The notes beneath the pieces were generated by a model. That model made no database searches. It was not told where the DNA came from and saw nothing but the letters and a program-made list of their open reading frames with translations. Both the position numbers and the translations under genes were made by a program. A stretch of 64,000 nucleotides of DNA from Coffea arabica (lineage: Eukaryota; Streptophyta; Magnoliopsida; Gentianales; Rubiaceae): NCBI RefSeq assembly GCF_036785885.1, contig NC_092320.1, forward strand, positions 12,525,557 to 12,589,556, written 5' to 3'. Below, piece by piece: positions 22,002-32,158 of this stretch; position 1 is the stretch's first letter, and each line of letters opens with the position of its first letter.

Positions 22002-22600
22002 TACCTTTGCTCCCTAGCTGCACTGCTGCTCTCAGGCTCTCAGATACAAAAGCTTAACTAGCTCCTACTAGGCATGAAGCAAATGCGATTTGCTGCTCAA
22101 GAAATGTAGTGGGAGCAAGAACAGAGGAAAAGAAACTTGAATGCTTTAAAAGATCAACAAAATTGCAAGCACCAAGCATCACAAATATTCTAATTTGAAC
22201 GATGGATCTGTCTTTTCTAAGTTGCTCAAGATGGTGTAAACACGACAAAATAAGGCTTTTAAAATAGTGTACAGCAGCAATCATCTTTTTGAATCACATT
22301 ATCGGTTTTTTATCTAGTGGACTAAGACCTCATACATGCACGCATCCTTTGGATTGAATAGAATTCAAAAGAAATCAGAATGTTTTGGCAGTTTTACTCA
22401 TGAGCATGACTATATAAATGTGGTTAGGAACAAAAATCAACTTCGCCTTAATCTATGGCATTGCCAGTGATAATATTTTTCTGAATAAGGGGATATAATA
22501 CTATTATTGATCCGACAAATCTCAACAAGGGTCCTTGAATTTGGATCTTACAGTACTTATTATTTTGCAGCTTCAGCCTCCAGTAAAACGTCCACATACT
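22002..22600. promoter_or_regulatory. Presumed promoter region of the MATE gene
   Basis: Sequence upstream of the minus-strand start at 22001. I could not assign a TATA box or transcription start with confidence. It ends at the 80-bp tandem duplication. Confidence 0.35.
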
Positions 22601-22760
22601 GCTAAATCATGCGATTTTTTAGGCCATATTAAATTAACGTGATGACCTTCATAAAACAACCAAAAAAGCTCTCCTTTATTGCTAAATCATGCAATTTTTT
22701 AGGCCATATTAAATTAACGTGGTGACCTTCATATAACAACCAAAAAAAGTTCTCCTTTTA
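22601..22760. repeat. 80-bp direct tandem duplication
   Basis: GCTAAATCATGC followed by TTTTTTAGGCCATATTAAATTAACGTG occurs at 22601 and 22681, exactly 80 bp apart, with a few substitutions over the whole unit. It lies about 0.6 kb upstream of the MATE start. Confidence 0.9.
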
Positions 22761-22949
22761 AAATAGAGCTGATTCTCACTGTCTGAAAGGATTGGCAAAT
22801 ATGTCATAGCTGATACTATACTGTTAACGAAGTAGGGACTGTGACAACATCTATTGATTGATTGAACTCCAGAATCCTCCTCCCTTATACAGGTTTTATG
22901 TTATTGAAACCAGTTTGCTGTTTCTTTTGAAAGGCTTTTTGGAAAATTC

Positions 22950-24932
22950 TTGGGTCCGTTTGGATTCTTGTTTTTGGGCCTGTTTTTGAAAAACTGTTTT
23001 TCACAATCCAAATGCTACAGTAAATGTGTATTTCAAAAACAACTCCAAAAACACCAATATCCAAACAATATATCAAAAACAACTCCAAATACATATTTAA
23101 TATGTTTATTTCAATTTATATATTTCAATTATGTATAGGATATATATATTATATTAATTTAAATATATTTATTTATACATATTATAAATATTTTACTTTA
23201 TATAAAATATATTTTTATATATTTATATAAATATTATATATTATATAAATTATATATATTATAAATATGTTATTATACATTTATATAAATGTTATATATT
23301 ATATATATTTAATATATACATAATATATATTATATATATTGAACATTTATATAAATGTACATTTAAACATAATATATATATTTATGTATATTTATAATAT
23401 ACATTAATTTATATAAATGTACATTTAAACATAATATATATATTTATGTATATTTATAATATACATTTAAATTATGTATTATATATAATATAATACATTT
23501 ATACATTTATATTAATATACATAATATTAATTACACATTTATACATAATATTAATAAATGTATACATTTATATTTATTACATTAATACATTTATACATAG
23601 TATTAATATATATTTATAATATATTAATTTATACATTTATATAATATTCATTTATAATTTATACACATTTATAATAATATACATTTATATATTTATAAAT
23701 ATATTTATATTATGTATTATATATAATATAATACACTTATAATACATTTATATATTTATTTATAAATATAATATATAATAAATAAATATAATACACTTAT
23801 TTATTTATATATAATATATAAATTTATTTATAAATATAATATACTTATTTATTTATACATAATATATAAATATATTTATTTATAAATATTTATAATTGTA
23901 TTATAAATGCATAAATGTATATAAATATAAAAACATGAAAATTATAAATTATAATATACATTTATATAATATTCATTTATAATTTATACACATTTATAAT
24001 AATATACATTTATACATTTACAAATATATTTATATTATGTATTATATATAATATAATACACTTATAATACATTTATATATTTATTTATAAATATAATATA
24101 TAATAAATAAATAAATATAATACACTTATTTATTTATATATAATATATAAATTTATTTATAAATATAATACACTTACTTATTTAGAATAATATATAAATA
24201 TATTTATTCATCAATATATAAATATATTTATTTATAAATATTTATAATTGTATTATAAATGCATAAATGTATATAAATATAAAAACATAAAAATTATAAA
24301 TTATAATATACATTTATATAATATTCATTTATAATTTATATATTTATAGTAATATACATTTAAACATTTATAAATATATTTATATTATGTATTATATATA
24401 ATATAATACATTTATATATAAATATATGAATATATTTATTTATAAAAGTACAAATATATTTATTTATAAATATTTAAATATATTTATTTATAAATATTAA
24501 TAACTGTATTATAAATGCATAAATGTATATAAATATAAATATATAAAATTTATAATTTATAATTTATACATTTATATAATATTCATTTATAATTTATGCA
24601 TTTATAAATATATTTATATTATGTATTATATATAATATAATACATTTATATATTTTTATATAAATTTATTTATTTATAAATATTTATAAATGTATAATTA
24701 TATATTGTTATAAAAATATATAAATTATAAATTATAAAAATACTCGAAAATATGTTTTAAAAATACATCTAAAAATAATCCATAAAACATCTACAGTAAA
24801 AGCTTTTTATATAATTTTTGAAAAACAACCCCAAAAACAACTAATTCAAACGAACTTGTATTTGAAAAACGAAATGCTACAGTGCTGTTTTTGAAAAACA
24901 ACCCCAAAAACAGCTAATCCAAACGAACCCAA
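22950..24932. mobile_element. MITE of the GTTTGGATT family expanded by an AT-rich array
   Basis: The left end TTGGGTCCGTTTGGATTC and the reverse complement of the right end TTGGGTTCGTTTGGATTA continue as inverted repeats for about 45 bp (GTTTTTGGG, TGTTTTT-AAAAAC). Inside, conserved family sequence on both sides (GCTACAGTAAA, TTTGAAAAACAACCCC) flanks about 1.6 kb of almost pure A/T. No target duplication is evident. Confidence 0.7.
23090..24725. repeat. AT-rich satellite with higher-order units
   Basis: Almost only A and T, with TATAAATA-like motifs. A longer unit recurs: ATAATATTCATTTATAATTT followed by the same downstream block (TATTTATATTATGTATTATA) starts at 23641, 23966, 24318 and 24576 (spacings 325, 352, 258). 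A smaller pair starting ATTTATATAAATGTACATTT, period about 67 bp, lies at 23345-23470. This is nested duplication, not a simple dinucleotide run. Confidence 0.85.
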
Positions 24933-25149
24933 AGGTAGTTAAAGAAATTGGGGTTCCATTTCTGACTTTATCGAGAAAAAGCTATTTTCGTCCGCTAATT
25001 TAGGCCAGAATCATCACCGGAGTTTTCGGCGCTTTTAAGGCCGGCGAAATTCTCGCCTGAACAATAATATACCCTGAGAAATGTTTTACTTGTTTTAAGT
25101 ACCAACCTCAGAATCCTGGCTAAAAATTCTTTTCTCCATTAGGTGGGGG

Positions 25150-25215
25150 CATGCGACCCCACAAGGTTGAGAGGTCAAAGTACCCTAGAATCGAGTTCGA
25201 GTCGCTCAAAAGCTT
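25150..25215 (+). mobile_element. SINE-like tRNA-derived promoter boxes
   Basis: CAAGGTTGAGAGG (A-box-like) and GAGTTCGAGTCGC (25193-25205, B-box-like) have about tRNA spacing. This fits a plant SINE head. No tail or target duplication was found. Confidence 0.35.
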
Positions 25216-25246
25216 GCCTAGGTGAATTAAAGGATCCGTATGAACA

Positions 25247-25360
25247 CCCGTTTTGATTATTATTTTTAGAAATTTTTATTTAAAAAATATAATATAGTAA
25301 TTTGATATACATGAAATAAAATAATTTGGCCTAAAAAAAAATTGCAAGCCAAACAAGCCC
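25247..25360. mobile_element. Short MITE-like element, GTTTGGATT family
   Basis: The left CCCGTTTTGATTATTATTTTTA and the right AAAAATTGCAAGCCAAACAAG are imperfect inverted ends around an A/T core with the family motif TAGTAATTTGATATA. Related to 2639-2781 and 48384-48520. Confidence 0.4.
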
Positions 25361-25569
25361 AAGTAAAAGAATGCAGCAAGGTTCTCTCTTTTTTTTTTTT
25401 TTTTCATCACAGTGGGTATTTGGGTCCGTGGATTGGTTACCGTACGATCCAACTAATTCCACTGCGGGCTGGGAGAGGCCTGCCCCAAGCGTCACCAGCC
25501 ACGGTAGAACCGGGATTCGATCCCTGGACGTGACTTTCCCCCAACTGGAAATACAACCACGGGACCGAG

Positions 25570-26362
25570 GTTCTCAATTGCAATATTGCTGCTTGCTACT
25601 GTTTTGTCATCAATCAGCTACAAGTGATCTGAAATGGATCACAATTTAACTTGCAAGTAGCACTTCTTATATTAGTAAAGGTTGATGTTCATTTCTTCAT
25701 TTTCCTATCTAGTTAATTAACTTCAAATAGGGGAAGAAAGACGTGTGCCTTCGCCACCTTCTTCAACAAAAATCATGTGGCCCTTCTACATGCCACCAAA
25801 GTGCTCAAAACAGAGATAACCCTAATGCGGTTGAGATCTTAATTCTAGCTTTTAGTGATAAGGAAAAGCCAATTGGACTCATTTTCATCTATCTCCAACA
25901 TAACCAAAAAAAAAAAAAAAAAAAGAGAAAAAAAGAATGATTTCTTACTACCTAACATTTTATTTTAATTTTTTCTCACAAAGTTTATAATACTAACTAC
26001 ATGTTACAGAAGCTAACTTAATCCTTCATCCTTGAAGGACAATCACTTGGACAATGGAATAATGGTCGCATAACATATCCATGCTATGCTAGTCAAGAGA
26101 ACCAATAAAGAACAGCACACGATGATCAAAGGACACAAACAGCAGGCTAAGTTCTCTCACTTGGCCCCTGCAAAAACAAATGTGGTAATCATTATCGAAC
26201 ATGGGTGCCACCCCACCATGGTTGAAAACAAAAGCTCCAAATCCAACCACTCCTAAGTCCTAAACTCTCTCTCTTATAAATACTCCTGAATTTATACCAA
26301 AAAGCTCCCCCAACTACATTCCTCAACTACTAAAAACTTTAGAATTACTTTTTCCACCCCGG
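25570..26362. other. Intergenic, upstream of the first PR-1 gene
   Basis: No gene recognised. It contains a poly-A run near 25908-25924 and the presumed promoter/5' leader of the PR-1 gene at 26363. TATAAATA at about 26275-26282 is a reasonable TATA-box candidate, about 85 bp before the start codon. Confidence 0.45.
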
Positions 26363-26869
26363 ATGAGGCCGTACCATGGCTCCATTGTCATCTTTCTCCT
26401 CCTCCACATTGCAATCACAGGTGCTGCTGTCAAAAATGGAAACAGCTATGCAAGATTTGTGAACCAATTCTTGGCAACCCAAAATGCTGCCCGAGCCGCC
26501 CTGCGCATGAGACCGCTGGTGTGGGATGCAAACTTGGCTAGGTATGCACAATCGTACGCAAACCAAAGGAGATTTGACTGCGCTTTGAGGCACTCTGATG
26601 GACCCTATGGCGAGAACATCTTCTGGGGCAGCGGCACCGGGTGGTCACCGGCTCAGGCGGCTGCGGCGTGGGTGGTGGAGAAGAAATGGTACAACTACTG
26701 GTCTAACTCATGTGCCTTGGGACAGGAATGCGGGCATTATACACAAATTGTGTGGAGACAGACTACAAGGATTGGATGTGCTAGAGTGACTTGTTTTGGT
26801 GGCAGGGGAGTCTTCATGACTTGCAATTATAATCCTCCAGGAAATTATATTGGAGAGAGACCTTATTGA
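26363..26869 (+). CDS. Pathogenesis-related protein 1 (PR-1/CAP domain)
   Basis: A 168-aa intronless frame of the usual PR-1 length. Residues 1-22 form a signal peptide (IVIFLLLHIAITGAA), so the protein is secreted to the apoplast. CAP-domain hallmarks: FLATQNAARAALRMRPLVWD, LARYAQSYANQR, the first metal-site His/Glu in LRHSDGPYGENIFWG, CGHYTQIVWR, and GVFMTCNYNPPGNY. Six family cysteines are present. The C-terminus PPGNYIGERPY is a CAPE-type peptide. CAP proteins bind sterols and PR-1 is a salicylate-linked defence marker, which is known for the family and not shown here. A second PR-1 lies 3.2 kb downstream on the same strand. Confidence 0.95.
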   Translation: MRPYHGSIVIFLLLHIAITGAAVKNGNSYARFVNQFLATQNAARAALRMRPLVWDANLARYAQSYANQRRFDCALRHSDGPYGENIFWGSGTGWSPAQAAAAWVVEKKWYNYWSNSCALGQECGHYTQIVWRQTTRIGCARVTCFGGRGVFMTCNYNPPGNYIGERPY

Positions 26870-26950
26870 ATATGCATATTTGTTTCTAACATATTTGCCT
26901 TTTGGGCTTCATGTGTACATCAATTGCCGTATTTCTCATTATTATTAAAC

Positions 26951-27002
26951 CCATGCGATTGATGTGAAACATGTTTCCATGCGATTGATGTCAAACATGT
27001 TT
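26951..27002. repeat. 26-bp direct tandem duplication in the PR-1 3' region
   Basis: CCATGCGATTGATGTGAAAC plus ATGTTT (26951-26976) is repeated at once with one change (26977-27002). It lies about 80 bp after the stop codon, probably in the 3' UTR. Confidence 0.9.
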
Positions 27003-27640
27003 TTCTTTCTTTTTTTCTTTTTTCTTTTGGCAGTGAGAGAGATACTCTGCTGAATTGTGTTATCTAAGGCTTCCAAATGAATTTACCCCTTGGAATATTT
27101 TTAAATTTTGAAACTCTTTTTCTTTAACTTCAACTCCAGTGTGAACGTATGATATGTGTCATGTGTCACGTTCGCAAAGGATAAAACTCATGATAATACT
27201 TAGCTACACGTTCGCAAAGGATGGAAATTTTGCTTCACTTTCCAGAACCTAGTCAGTTTCTAATAAAGTTTTCCCTCTGTAAACACAGAGTAAACTAAGT
27301 ATTAGAAGTTTTGAAACCTTTGTGTTTCAGTATCAAGAAGAGAGGGAAGAGAGAACGAATTCATTGCCTCATCAGGCAGATTAGTTAATCTCGACATCAT
27401 GTGTGTAATGCATGCCCTGATAATGATAGTCAAGTAATTGGTAGAAATTGATGAAGGTGCTAATCTCGCTGTGGCATTGAGTATTATACCAGACCAGACA
27501 AAGATGCCCTGAAACCTTTCTGCAAATTTTAATGTGAAAGTTGGTAAGTAATTTATGAACTTTGCTATTGAAGAAAGAGTTCATCCAATTTTATTGCACA
27601 CTTCACTGTTATTTGGTCAAATGTGCATGCACGCGCGTGT
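27003..27640. other. Intergenic, no gene seen
   Basis: A/T-rich sequence between the PR-1 3' region and a SINE-like element. ACGTTCGCAAAGGAT occurs twice near 27170 and 27208. Nothing else is recognised. Confidence 0.4.
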
Positions 27641-27684
27641 GTGTTTTTTTTTCAACCCTCTCACAGCCTTTTTATCTCAAACTA

Positions 27685-27770
27685 TCAGACACACGATTCG
27701 AACCCAGAACTTGTTAGCGAGAAGAACTTTAAGATCCCTAACCATTGGCCAACTCCAGTGGTTAAGTTTG
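27685..27770 (-). mobile_element. SINE-like tRNA-derived element
   Basis: On the minus strand GTTGGCCAATGGTTAGGG (A-box-like, about 27738-27755) and GGGTTCGAATCG (B box, 27694-27705) lie about 45 bp apart, as in tRNA-derived SINEs. The tail is not clear. Confidence 0.5.
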
Positions 27771-28440
27771 ATTAATTGTTTAGTAACATTTTTCCATTTT
27801 TTCCTTTTGAGGTGTGGCTCAAGGGAAGGTTCAATTATATAGAGCTGGCGATGTTGAAATTGAGGGGCCTTTAGCAGCATGCTTTTTAAAAGCTAAATCA
27901 AGTATAACATGCAGCTGGTTGGATGATTTTTTCCTATTTAAAATCTGATTCCCTTGTAAAGTTTCTTCAATCTACGTAAATAAATCACAGAATTCATTCA
28001 TGCATTAAGAAGGATTTTTTTGTCATATGTCTTTTTCTTTTTCTTATTGACACACTGCAATCTGTCTATATTGAAAAAAAAAAAAAAGGGCAAAACAAAT
28101 GTAGCAGCAATGCTCATATATACATAACAACACAACACCGCATTCATAGGTACATTGATAAACATATGCGTGGTTGCGTTCACATTGATAAAAAAAAAAT
28201 GTGCTTTGGTTTGTTTGTTGGAAATTAATTTGAGAAGATATGGCATTAATGAAGTCCTTAATTTGTGGGATGAAGTTCATTGAGTCCATCATATATAGAG
28301 TTGAACCTGTTGCGACTTGTTGGGTTTATTTGATTTGATCGTGGGTGGTGAGGAAGTTCAAATAAGAACTACTGACATTGGGCCAGTGGCGAACGGAGGA
28401 TGTGTTGGATCCTGTAAACTACTAGTAACCCACTAGGGAT
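27771..28440. other. Intergenic, no gene seen
   Basis: A/T-rich sequence with poly-T and poly-A runs. No coding or RNA feature is recognised. Confidence 0.4.
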
Positions 28441-28560
28441 GAGCCTCCGCTTTATGGCTCAACTGGTAAGGACAACTGGTAAGGACTTGATCCTTACCAC
28501 TCGAGTTTGAGTCCCACAGTAAGTCGCCTAAGGCGCGGTATCATGCTCAAGGGTGCAATT
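28441..28560 (+). mobile_element. SINE-like element with duplicated A-box segment
   Basis: TATGGCTCAACTGGTAAGGAC (A box) and CGAGTTTGAGTCCCAC (B box, about 28501-28516) have tRNA-like spacing. The 13-mer AACTGGTAAGGAC is present twice in tandem (28461-28473, 28474-28486), a small internal duplication in the A-box region. Confidence 0.55.
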
Positions 28561-29230
28561 TAATCAAACAACTCGATTCGGACTTGTAAGCAACTTGGTT
28601 GGAAGGCTAGACTTGAACTTGACGTTGATTGATTTTGATTCGAGGTCGAGTTACTTAATAAGGTAATCGAGTCAAGTGTAAGTAGAAAAAAATCAAAATT
28701 GAAGTGAAGTGTTTTTACTCGAATAGTGCACTACATGAATTCAAACTGATAATGACGATAACCCAATTTGTAATGTTCAGTATCATATCCAAGGCTGTAA
28801 TATAATCAAACAACTCTATTCAAACTCCTAAGCAGTTAATATAATCAAACAACTCAATTCGAACGCCAAAACAGTTTGGTTAAATGATAATTTAAATTTA
28901 GCGTTGAACAAGTTGAAATCAATGTCGAACCACTCGATGAGGTATTCGAGTCAAGTGCAAATAGAAAAAAATCAAAATTCGAGCATTTGTCAAGCCTTTA
29001 TCGAATAGTGAATTTATCATACAATTATTTATTATAAAATTACATTTATAGGTAAGAGAGTTATAAAATTTACCAAAACAGTAAAGTTTGAGAAATCGAT
29101 TGAGCTTGATTTGTTTAAGTTCAGTAAGGTAAAATAAGCTTGAATTCGAGCTTGATCTCGACCTCAACTTTTAAGAATTTTGCACAAGTTCAAACATTTT
29201 TACTTGAAACTCGAATTCAAATTGATCTTG
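28561..29230. repeat. Diverged direct repeat (about 270-bp spacing)
   Basis: AATCAAACAACTC followed by ...GTTGG/GTTTGGT..., then GTCGA, then TCGAGTCAAGTG and TAGAAAAAAATCAAAATT occur at about 28561-28705 and 28840-28980. The two copies are well diverged. I see no coding sequence. Confidence 0.6.
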
Positions 29231-30075
29231 TGCACGGGGAGCTCTAAGAGGTTCTCTTGATTATTGGAGCTACGCTCAATGATTTTTTTTTTTTTTTTTT
29301 TAGCGCAATAGAATACAGAGGATTGGCAGAATGCTAGTACTAAGAATTCCTTTGATACCAGTCAAATCAAGTGAAGATTAGATGTTCTTCTGCGGAGGAA
29401 AGGGAACTAGTCCATAATTCACAAGTGATCCCGTGAAGAAAAATGTCAACCTCAACATTTCATCAGCACCTCCTCCTAAGATAAGAAGCAGCAGGAAAAT
29501 CCTGAGCTTGTGAACCAGCATAAAACAAAAACAAGAAGGATCTCGGTTGTATTATACTAGATTCTTGGAAATCCAAGTAAAAGTTGATGAATGCCACGCG
29601 GCATGTTCTAGGATGGTTCATGGCATTCCGTGCTGTTCCATGGATGATAGAACTACAAATAGAGAAGCCAGTTCACGGGTGCAACATGGACAACCTGCCC
29701 TTCCACCCTTTCTCACGAGTGACGAAACCTTCGAATTATTGGCTTATGCTGGGACAAAAAGCCATCCCTATATTCTATGATCGTAATTCTCAAACGCCTT
29801 TCAATTCACACACTCATTGGCTCCAACGCCCCACATAACATGCAGTTTTTTTTTTTGCAGGCCCATCCTTAATTTGCTCGTGTCATGTGTCCTACAAATT
29901 CCAAGAAATTGTTCAATCAATTTGTGGTGTGTGGTCTACATTTTCCTTTTTCAATTCAAGATTTGTCTCTTTGCTCCACTCGTACTGTTAATTAGTCTCT
30001 TCGCATGTCAAAAACTCTTGCCAAACGCTTATATATGAGTGCTGCAGTCTCAAGCCAAGTGATCCAAGGTCCTCT
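29230..30075. other. Upstream region of the second PR-1 gene
   Basis: No gene recognised. CTTATATATGAG near 30029 is a TATA-box candidate, about 110 bp before the likely start at 30145. Confidence 0.4.
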
Positions 30076-30144
30076 ATGCACTTTCTTGAGTCCTGCTCTA
30101 ATTGTTCTGTGCTCAAGCCTGAAGTTCCATTCCATACTGACGAA

Positions 30145-30738
30145 ATGAATCCAAAATATCATCCTCTATTGTTCATTCTTCTCACAACTCTGCTTTGCAA
30201 CGTCCTCTCAGCATCCTCAGAAGCCTCCCTCCCACCTCAAGCAACCAGGGAAAGGCCATCGGACAACGAAACAATCTACAAAATCTCCAAGAAACTGTGC
30301 TGGAACTGCCTAGCAGAATCCATAGAGTTCCTGTTTTCTCACAACTTAGTCAGAGCTGCAAAGTGGGAGCTGCCTCTCATATGGGATTCTCAGCTACAAC
30401 AATATGCAAATTCGTGGGCGGGACAAAGGCAAGCGGATTGTGCGCTAAAGCATTCATTCCCAGAAGGCGATTTCAAGTTAGGAGAGAATATATTCTGGGG
30501 AGGCGGCTCAACATGGACTCCAACTGATGCAGTCAAAGCTTGGGCTGATGAAGAGAAGTATTACAATTACCAGGCTAATTCTTGCGCCGACGGACAGATG
30601 TGTGGGCATTATACTCAGATTGTGTGGAAAACCACGAGGAGAATTGGATGTGCTCGAGCTATTTGTGAAAGTGGGGATGTGTTTATGACTTGCAACTATT
30701 ATCCACCCGGGAATTATATTGGTGAGCGGCCATATTAA
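30145..30738 (+). CDS. PR-1-like secreted CAP protein with N-terminal extension
   Basis: From the Met at 30145 the protein has 197 aa. An upstream in-frame Met (30076) would add 23 residues but lacks a signal-peptide character. With 30145 the start is a good signal peptide (PLLFILLTTLLCNVLSASS). A linker of about 45 residues precedes the CAP domain, unlike the compact 26363 protein. CAP hallmarks are intact: FLFSHNLVRAAKWELPLIWD, LKHSFPEGDFKLGENIFWGG, CGHYTQIVWK, DVFMTCNYYPPGNYIGERPY. The extension is reminiscent of STS14/PRB1-type members. Intronless, same strand as the first PR-1 and probably an old tandem duplicate, because similarity is moderate except in the C-terminal peptide, which is identical. 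Confidence 0.93.
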   Translation: MNPKYHPLLFILLTTLLCNVLSASSEASLPPQATRERPSDNETIYKISKKLCWNCLAESIEFLFSHNLVRAAKWELPLIWDSQLQQYANSWAGQRQADCALKHSFPEGDFKLGENIFWGGGSTWTPTDAVKAWADEEKYYNYQANSCADGQMCGHYTQIVWKTTRRIGCARAICESGDVFMTCNYYPPGNYIGERPY

Positions 30739-32158
30739 GTGACATTTCTTTGAATGTTGCTCGGTCTAGTTCCATTAAAATGTAAAGCTATGTAAGTTAT
30801 ATGGGTTAAATTAGTACTAGGTACTACATTTCGAATTAGTGGTGTCCAAAAGCCAAAAAAAAAAAAAAAATCAACAAGTGTAACTCCTGCAGCATCGAGA
30901 TAGTTAATTAAGATTTTGTTGAGGCAGGAAGGAAGGATGCTAGCGATTTCTCTGGAAGTTAGAGCAGCCCATCGCCCATTATTCAGGTCTATATTGTCAA
31001 GTGCTGCTGCACCTGTCTTCAGATGGTGTATCATAAATGTGGTTGAGTTAGTTGGGAATAGTTGTATTTAATACCCGCAGTCAAGATCAGATAGTGTCTG
31101 GCAAGTGGCAACTAAGATCAGAAAAAATTTATCTTTTTTTGTTCAACCAATTGATTGTAATTTGTTGGAATTCTGAGTATGTCTTTTAGACTGCAACAAA
31201 ATCTCGAGGGGTTTATCCCTGTTGGCATGACAGAAAGTTTCTGAGAATGAATCTTGGAGGACAACATTCTTGCCTTGGAACGACTGAAAGGGGAAAAGTT
31301 TCTCTAGTCTCGGACACGCATGCTCTCTCTCCATTTCTTGAAATGCAACTTCCGATTGACTTTGAATATTTGATCTAAAATTTGGAAATCCGTGTTTCAG
31401 TCAGCTAACAAGTGAAACGGATGCTTGGAACTTGTTGGATTCGGACTCCTACGTGTTCTTCTGGTCAAAAATTCATTGGAAGTCTATCCTTGTTCCTCAT
31501 CTCTGTCTTCTTTTAACTATGCTCGAAAATTTCTGGCAATTAATCGGTCGTGAAAGATGTTTTTCCACTACTGTTTCCAACCGCCCCAAAATACTGTATA
31601 AGATCCTTGACTGGCAAAAGCATCAAGTTCCCAAGTCAAATACTTACCTCTTTTAAACAACTATATGAAAAAAAAAAAAAAAACTACTCCTTAGTCACTA
31701 TCAAATAAACTACTTTACAAGTCTAGTAATTAATTTTCAAGATCAATCAGAATATTTCAAATAAGATTGGAGAGTCCGTCTATAGATTGTACATCAAATA
31801 CAAGTTAAATAATATCATGCATTTCTTTTATTTATCCAAAAAAAAGTTAACTACCGGCCAAGGAACAATGACAAAAAATCTTTTCCTCATGACACTGCTA
31901 ATACTACTACTCTCTCTTGCTTTCCTCTGCTTACGCAACCGTAACTCCCGCGCCTCCTCAGTTCTTTGGGACCTTTCCAGACAGAGCTGCCAATTTTACT
32001 GCAATTTCTTAAACCCCTTTTGCTCTCTGCTAGTTAAATTTAACTACGCCATATCGCGATTCTTTTTGCTCTACTATTTCCTCCTAGTCCCAACTCGCAA
32101 GCCTCCACCCCTCATTTGTCTATAGTCTAATGATTCTCACTTTCCCAACCATTCACGC
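30739..32158. other. Intergenic and 5' side of the esterase gene
   Basis: No reliable gene. An open frame of 112 codons at 31787-32125 is in the same frame as the esterase but ends in a stop at 32123-32125, before its start codon. It is Leu/Phe-rich and has no family match I recognise, so I do not call it. Confidence 0.4.

Noticed and set aside
25440-25570. GC-rich stretch with GATTCGATCCC, possibly a tRNA-like B box
   Set aside because: No partner A box at normal spacing, and the motif is part of a local palindrome.
31787-32125. 112-codon frame upstream of the esterase
   Set aside because: In frame with the esterase but separated by a stop; hydrophobic, T-rich, no family match.
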